A stretch of 64,000 nt of DNA, from contig OX344758.2 of NCBI GenBank assembly GCA_947034885.2, positions 16,085,067 through 16,149,066 on the forward strand, given 5' to 3'. Shown piece after piece: positions 58,535 to 64,000 of this stretch. Source of the DNA: Thuidium tamariscinum (Eukaryota > Streptophyta > Bryopsida > Hypnales > Thuidiaceae). A model generated the notes under the pieces. That model did not search any database. It was given only the letters and a program-made list of their open reading frames with translations, and was not told the DNA's origin. The stretch's first letter is position 1. Each line of letters opens with the position of its first letter. The translations under genes and the position numbers were made by a program.

Positions 58535-58975
58535 TTTTTTCTAATACAGTAGTGTGGTTTTTGTTTTTTCTAATACAACTATCCACAAGTTGTAGTAGAA
58601 TTAGCCCATACATTGTATGTTTCTTTGTAATTTAGGCCTTAAACTACGTCCATGCATTGTATGCAATGGTAGATGGAGGCAACAACAACAAACGATGTGA
58701 GCTTGTGCGGGGGCAAACGGAGATAGTGTGTGTGTGTGTGTTTTTTTTCTAATACAACTGTCTACAAGTTGCAGGAGAATTAGCCCATGCAGTGTTGTTT
58801 CTTTGTAACTTAGGCCTGAGACTACATCCATGCATTGTATGCAATGGCGAATGGAGGCAATAATTGCAGACGCTGTAAAGGGGTAGAAAGACATAGTATT
58901 TTTTTTTTTTTGCTAGAACGATCTGCAAGTTATAGTGGAGTCAGTTCATAGAGTGCATTTTGGTTTATAACTAAA
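58535..58975. repeat. Tandem repeat of about 180 bp, 2.5 units
   Basis: Two similar units with CTACAAGTTG, AATTAGCCCAT and CATGCATTGTATGCAATGG are followed by a third degenerate part. A short GT run separates the first two. From 58,980 to 59,430 no gene is seen. Confidence 0.7.
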
Positions 58976-59434
58976 GCCTTCACTAGTTGTGTGCAAGTAC
59001 CTGTATTTTTTGGATCAGTAAATATATTTTGCTTATAAAATGTATATTCTTATATACATTTATCTACTTAGCAGTTGTCATAGTCGTTTGCAAAACGTGC
59101 ATAGACTATACTATATGCTACGTACAGCTTTGTACAAAATCTACAAATTGTACAATGACATTGAAAGAACTTGGCGTTGTCTTCTATGTGCACCTCTTGC
59201 CTATAACTGCCTTATTGGTGGCCCGTTAATGTGCTAGCTTCAAGGTTGTTGTCTCCCACAAGTACCACAAATTTTACAGTGTGTTGGATAGACATCCAGA
59301 CACATCTGAGTCCGATGTGCACATTGCATTGCAATAGCAGTTTCAGAAATGCTGGATACGCGCCCAACACAAGTTATTTCCTGAGAAATCCACAGAAACT
59401 TGGAACTTCATAAATCATAATGCAATCTTTAGTA

Positions 59435-62400
59435 TCACATGTCACACAGCGATTGGTGATGTGGCGAGGGATTGGGGATATGGTGAATTGGACGATCGTC
59501 AAATATAGAATCACGGCAATGAGTGCTGCCACACTTACAACGGAAGGGAACTACATAATCCGTTTCTGACGTTGCAAAGGTACAGCCATAATCCCAACTC
59601 AGCTCTTCCAAAGCTGGAATGTCTACTTGTGCAAAAAATGCAATACGGTAGAGCCTTGGGTCTATGCAGCTGCCTTTGACGGGTACATCAATTAGGTTGG
59701 CATCTCCACATCTTCGAAACAAACGACTACATATGATGAGATTCAAAGAAGTAAGAATTTGTATAGTTTTCATCACAACAAATGCAATACAAAATCGGAA
59801 TACAAAATCACAATATTCAATTTGTGGCAAATACCTGTGGTTTAGAAATCTACTGACATTTTCCCAGGTTGTGCTGTCTATGGACAATGCAATATCATCA
59901 GTCACCAGCTTCTCGGATTCCCAATCAGCATCAAGTGCAAGCGTATACGCCTCGAATTTCCCCAGTTTTGCACAAGTCCTCCGTTCCATGAGCTCAGAAT
60001 TTGTAATTATCTCCCCTACATATTCAAAAACAAAAGTACCTTTTTGGATGTGTTTTTTTGCCCGTAGTCCCCAACCCTTCTCTCCAGCCCAAAAAACCTC
60101 CATGGGAATACGTAATCCCTTCTGAACAACTCTATTCCCGCAAGAACTATAGCAGGTGCAAGAACTAGTGCATTCTTGAAGAAAAAACCTATTGTTGTGA
60201 CCAGGGATGTTGAACCTTGTTCCACACAGCATTCTTCAGTGCAAAATACCAACTCTTCCATCAAAACCTAACAATTGTAAAAATCACTACATAGTCAGCA
60301 CACAATGTACAAATCAGTATATATTCTATACGCAAAGTACATGCATGGTCATACATAGGAACGGTAGCAAAAAATGAAAAAATGTGTAATGAAATGAACT
60401 CTCTTCATTCAAGCAAAACTTACATGGCGTAGGCTGGAACTTTGTAGACGCCCTCGTTTGTTATATGCCAACCGCATAAGGTTTTTCACCCCACAGCAAC
60501 ATGCATGCCCGTGACAGGAAATGTCTCCGCATTGGCAAGGAGCGGGTAAATCTACTTTTACCTTGGCCAAATTTTTAGAAGCAACTGTAGAAAGCTTGGA
60601 ATGAAGACAGTAAGAAAATTCCTCCAAATCATGGAATCCCTTACTTGCCACACATATCGTGATTGGAACTCTTTCTAATCCGTTGGACAAGTCGCGTGCA
60701 TCATACCACAATTGTGCCTATGGACAGAAATCCAACCTCAGAAACATGTAACCTAGTAATAGTGGATTCAATGATTTGGAGGAACGGAACTGTAAACAAG
60801 AGACAAGAGGGTGGCTTTGGTGCCCAATTCACCGATGCTGTTTTGCTCCCTTTGGGTCTAACGGCTTTCGCTTTCTTCAGATTTTGCTTCCCCGTCATTT
60901 TAGACCTTTGCCTCTTTCCCCTAAATTCCACATGAAGCACATATCTGTAATACTTGCACAATTGGCTTGTATGTTGTAAACTTAAAAGACAAAATGAAAT
61001 GACAAGCGAGGGTCTCAAAGGAAATCATACCCAGATCTTGTTGTTGGTCCCGCTTCCTCAACCTCATCTTCACCTTCTTTTCCAATGGCTTCTTCATCTA
61101 CACCCTCTATGATGCTAGGATGGCCGTCCTCCCCAGATGCAACAATGGTTCCGTCAATCAACCCTTTCTTGGTAGTAGGGCCTTTTCCCCCTTCAATTTC
61201 GTTAGTGGTTTTGTCACCACCTCCCTGTGTGTTGAGAGTGGCTTCTTCAACAACGCTTCTTTCACATGTGTTGACAGTGGCTCCTTCAACAACATCGCAT
61301 CCCGATCCTAAACCACCACCTTCAGGTCTAACGGTGGCTTCTTTAGCAATGCCTCCCTCGTCGACAGCAAAAATAGACACGGATCTATTGGCCTTCACTT
61401 TCTTCCGCTTTGGCTTCTCCATGTCCCTAGACCTCTTCCTCTTCCCCCTAAATTCCACATGAAGCACATATTTGTAACACTTGTACATTTGGCTTGTATA
61501 TTGCAGACTTAAAGGACAAAATGAAATGACAAGCCAGGGTCTCAAAGGGAATTATACCAAGATCTTATTGTTGTTCCTGCTTCCTCAACCTCATCTTGGC
61601 CTTCTCCTCCGATTGTTTTTTCAACAACGCTTCTCTCACCTAAACCACCATCCTCTGTAGTGACATTGGCTTTCTCAGCAAAGCCTCCCTCAATGACCGC
61701 AAATACGGACTCGGCCGCCATACTAGTGGCCTTTTCACGCTCTACTACCCTAAATCCTTCATTAGCAATTGTGGCAGTAACCACTGTGACAGATGCATCA
61801 TCAAGAACTGAAATAGGGACTTCACAAGCACTAGTGACAGTGGCATGACCAGATTCAACATCAACAACACAATCATGGACTGCTAGAATGCCCTTTGCAA
61901 TCCTCTCCGCCGGGGCTTCATCAAGAATAGAATAGTTGGCCATCGTTGCCATTGTGACCTCATCCCTCCCCTCCCCACCAAGGTTTAGGGTATTCCCAAA
62001 ACGTCCACTATCACCGACCATCCTTTCATCACCATCATGATCTTTATTGCGACATTGTGCCCGTTGATTTGATTGGCTTACACATTCGACACAGGAGGAA
62101 TTGTACAAATTTGTACAGGAAAGACATTTTCCAAATGTGCTTCTACATTTCAAAAAGAACACATTATACAAAATTTGCATAAATGTACACAATTAACTGC
62201 ATTTTCCTGATGTGCTTCTACATTTCAAAAAGAACGCATTCTACGAGATTTGTGTGAATATTTAAATTTGTTCACAAACTGTACTTTTCAACTACTCTCT
62301 CACATTCCAATAAACACTAATTTGTGCATTTTAACCCCTCTTCAACATTTTGAACACTAATTTGTGCATTTCCAAAGCAAAACCTAGCAAATATGACTAG

Positions 62401-64000
62401 AATCTAAGAAACTGCATCTGGTGACGAAGACCTATGTCTCTTCCTTGAACCCTTTCTACACATGAAACAAAACGCACATTTGGAGTTACAATAAGTTGTG
62501 GAATTAACAAAAATTATAGAAAAAAAAAAATTAGGGAAGGTCGAACAGAGATCATACCCAGACGTGTCTAAACCTGCATTATGCATTGCTGTAGTACATT
62601 CCTCACACCCAATATAGAAGGGTTCAATACAACCTCGCACCACAAGGTTGTTCCCTCCCTTTGAGCCGTCAGTGGTTGAAGTGAATGGGAGCGCCCCTGT
62701 CGTGTGTTCAGACAATGCAGTGATTGAATTGATGGGGAGCGTCTCCATCCTACATTCCAACACATTGTATTATGAGTTTAGAATTTAGAAATACTTTGGT
62801 GAATATACTAAACAAATATGAAAAGAATAGAAAGTCGAATGGAATAATTGAAAATAATACCCAATTGATATTGGTGCAGGAGGTATTGTTGTTGCTAATG
62901 AGGTTGTTTTTGCTGATACAGTTGCTTGTGTTTGTTCTTGTAAGCTCTGAGCTGGACTCTGTAGAGCGGTGTTGTGTTCTTTGAAAACCTGATTGTCATT
63001 GCCACCTATTGGTGTAGAAGAATTTCTTCTCTCTTCTTTTGCCTCTTCATCCGAGGAAGTAAGTGCTGCACCAACACAAGGCCTTCAATTTAGTAAACTA
63101 AAACCATGTTCGATATCCATATCAAGTACAAACATTCAAATATGATACAAGTCGTAGTATAAGAGGTACAAACTTGTGCAATATGTACAAGTTCGGTATG
63201 CATATCAGGTACAAACATTCAAACATGATAGAGGTCGTAGTATAAGAGGTACAAACCTGTGCAATTTGTATAAGTTCGGTATCCATGTCAGGTACAAACA
63301 TTCAAACATGATAAAGTCACAGTAGTAGAGGTACAACCTTGTGTAATTTGTACAAACAAGTTGTACAAATTATACAATACAAGTACAAAAAAAAATATCA
63401 AAATACAACACCGCCTGCCTAAGTACAAACAACATGTAACCTAAACACAAAATGAACTTGTTACTGTACAACAAGTATATACAAGGGTTATCGAGTACAA
63501 AATCGGTAATCCCAAAACACCTTGGATTCAGAACATATCCAATAAGTTCCAGATCTGTACAAACTCAAGCAACAAAAGTGTAGACAATACAACCAGGTGG
63601 GCAAAAAGAAAAATCAAGTACAAATGAATCATCTCGTAAACATTTCTTGTACCAATCTACACGAAACATTTAAAACAGTGTACAATTGACAAATACACAA
63701 TACAATCTATACAACAACTATTACAACCTGTACAACTATTGCAACAAAAACTACCTTTCTCCCAATCCCTTGAAAGCACAAACAACTTGAATATAATACA
63801 CTGTACCAATGAAGGGGGCAGAATACCAATCATAAAGAAGTTGTGTAATATTACCTTCAAGATCTTCCATGGCTTGGCTACGTTGTTGGATGGCAGTACG
63901 AAGTTTAGCTACGGCGTCAGTCCTAGCTGCTAATCCTCCAGTGATAGCAATGGCACACTCTGCTGTCAACTTTGTCCACTCTTCACTTCCACCTCCAGGA
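59435..64000 (-). CDS. SUVR: SUVR-type SET-domain histone H3K9 methyltransferase, 5' end beyond the window
   Basis: Exons by splice signal and phase: 64000-63855 (partial), 63065-62861, 62749-62558, 62142-61558, 61447-61031, 60920-60833, 60717-60424 (pre-SET), 60267-59835 and 59711-59435 (TGA). Pre-SET: DLSNGLERVPI, a Cys-rich block PCQCGDISCHGHACCC, then ECTSSCTCYSSCGNRVVQKG. SET: EKGWGLRA, FEYVGEI, FLNHR|CGDANLIDVPV (AdoMet-binding NHxC motif, split by an intron) and LSWDYG; post-SET CKCGSTHC. This order and RFLNHRC match plant SUVR1/2/4 nuclear methyltransferases, which act on H3 Lys9 of repeats. Within 60267-59835 the frame must change by one base near a T6 run at about 60,190: a deletion, an error or a missed splice. 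The N-terminal exons are acidic and repeated. Confidence 0.85.
60833..62142 (-). repeat. Tandemly duplicated exon-intron module in the SUVR-like gene
   Basis: Exons 62142-61558 (585 bp) and 61447-61031 (417 bp) are multiples of three, both start and end in phase 2, and end with near-identical sequence EVEEAG.T.RS before GTAT donors. The introns that follow and the starts of the next exons (TTTAG|GGG, encoding GKR.RS) are also near copies (60,895-61,080 against 61,432-61,600). An older relative of the basic segment may lie at about 62,404-62,463. Confidence 0.75.
63113..63361. repeat. 83-bp tandem repeat in a SUVR-like gene intron, three units
   Basis: Units start near 63113, 63196 and 63279, each with GGTACAAACATTCAAA and AGAGGTACAA. 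They lie in the intron between exons 63855 and 63065, which is otherwise AC/AT-rich. Confidence 0.8.

Overview
The window looks like a piece of a large, repeat-rich nuclear genome from the green-plant (streptophyte) lineage. Four things support this: introns bounded by GT and AG, AT-rich intergenic DNA, scattered AAACCCT telomere-type motifs, and plant-type families. Those families are CACTA tnp2/DUF4216/DUF4218 transposase, an En/Spm TNPA-like protein, a B3 domain and a SUVR-type SET methyltransferase. I cannot name the species; a seed-free plant or charophyte alga would fit, but that is a guess. No rRNA, tRNA or CRISPR array was seen.

Layout. 1-2.4 kb (minus strand): a two-exon gene leaving the left edge, with a ParB/Srx-like motif and two in-frame TAG codons. 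2.5-3.4 kb: its upstream side, packed with a 21-bp palindromic motif. 3.4-10.6 kb: gene-poor, with a 362-bp tandem satellite. 10.6-11.5 kb: a second cluster of the same palindrome, just upstream of a long plus-strand gene (11,515-14,376) carrying a VGHTHEDID motif. 14.4-21.2 kb: AT-rich DNA with small inverted-repeat elements, including TTAA-flanked piggyBac-like termini. 21.4-29.8 kb: a CACTA terminus, a Copia fossil, one small unknown gene and a three-exon tnp2-type transposase gene. 30.1-30.9 kb: a hAT-like non-autonomous element with an exact 8-bp duplication, holding a near-perfect 96-bp inverted repeat and a GC-rich minisatellite.

31.8-35.7 and 42.8-46.7 kb: two copies of a 3.9-kb element with TG...CA ends, exact 5-bp target duplications and one Gag-like coding region, but no pol and no visible internal LTRs. 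The first sits in a 57-bp minisatellite. The second sits inside a decayed plus-strand En/Spm TNPA-like gene unit (41.3-54.1 kb). That unit also holds an FCP1/SCP-like phosphatase fold with altered catalytic residues, a TNP1-like exon and a B3-like exon, and a 728-bp MITE lies in one of its exons. 36.6-38.7 and 55.4-57.5 kb: two copies of a 2.06-kb dispersed repeat ending in a hairpin. 58-58.4 kb: a small unknown gene. 59.4-64 kb (minus strand): a multi-exon SUVR-like histone methyltransferase gene leaving the right edge, with tandemly duplicated, phase-symmetric exons. It is the most convincing host gene here.

The best candidate for something undescribed is the pairing of two divergent genes 9 kb apart, one ParB-like and one transposase-like, whose upstream regions and introns carry at least 17 copies of one 21-bp palindrome found nowhere else in the window. 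A second cross-cutting signal is that most in-frame interruptions outside the retroelements are TAG where glutamine would fit. Decay by deamination of methylated CAG is the simplest explanation. Exon boundaries were placed by eye from splice signals and phase; identities are by motif memory only.
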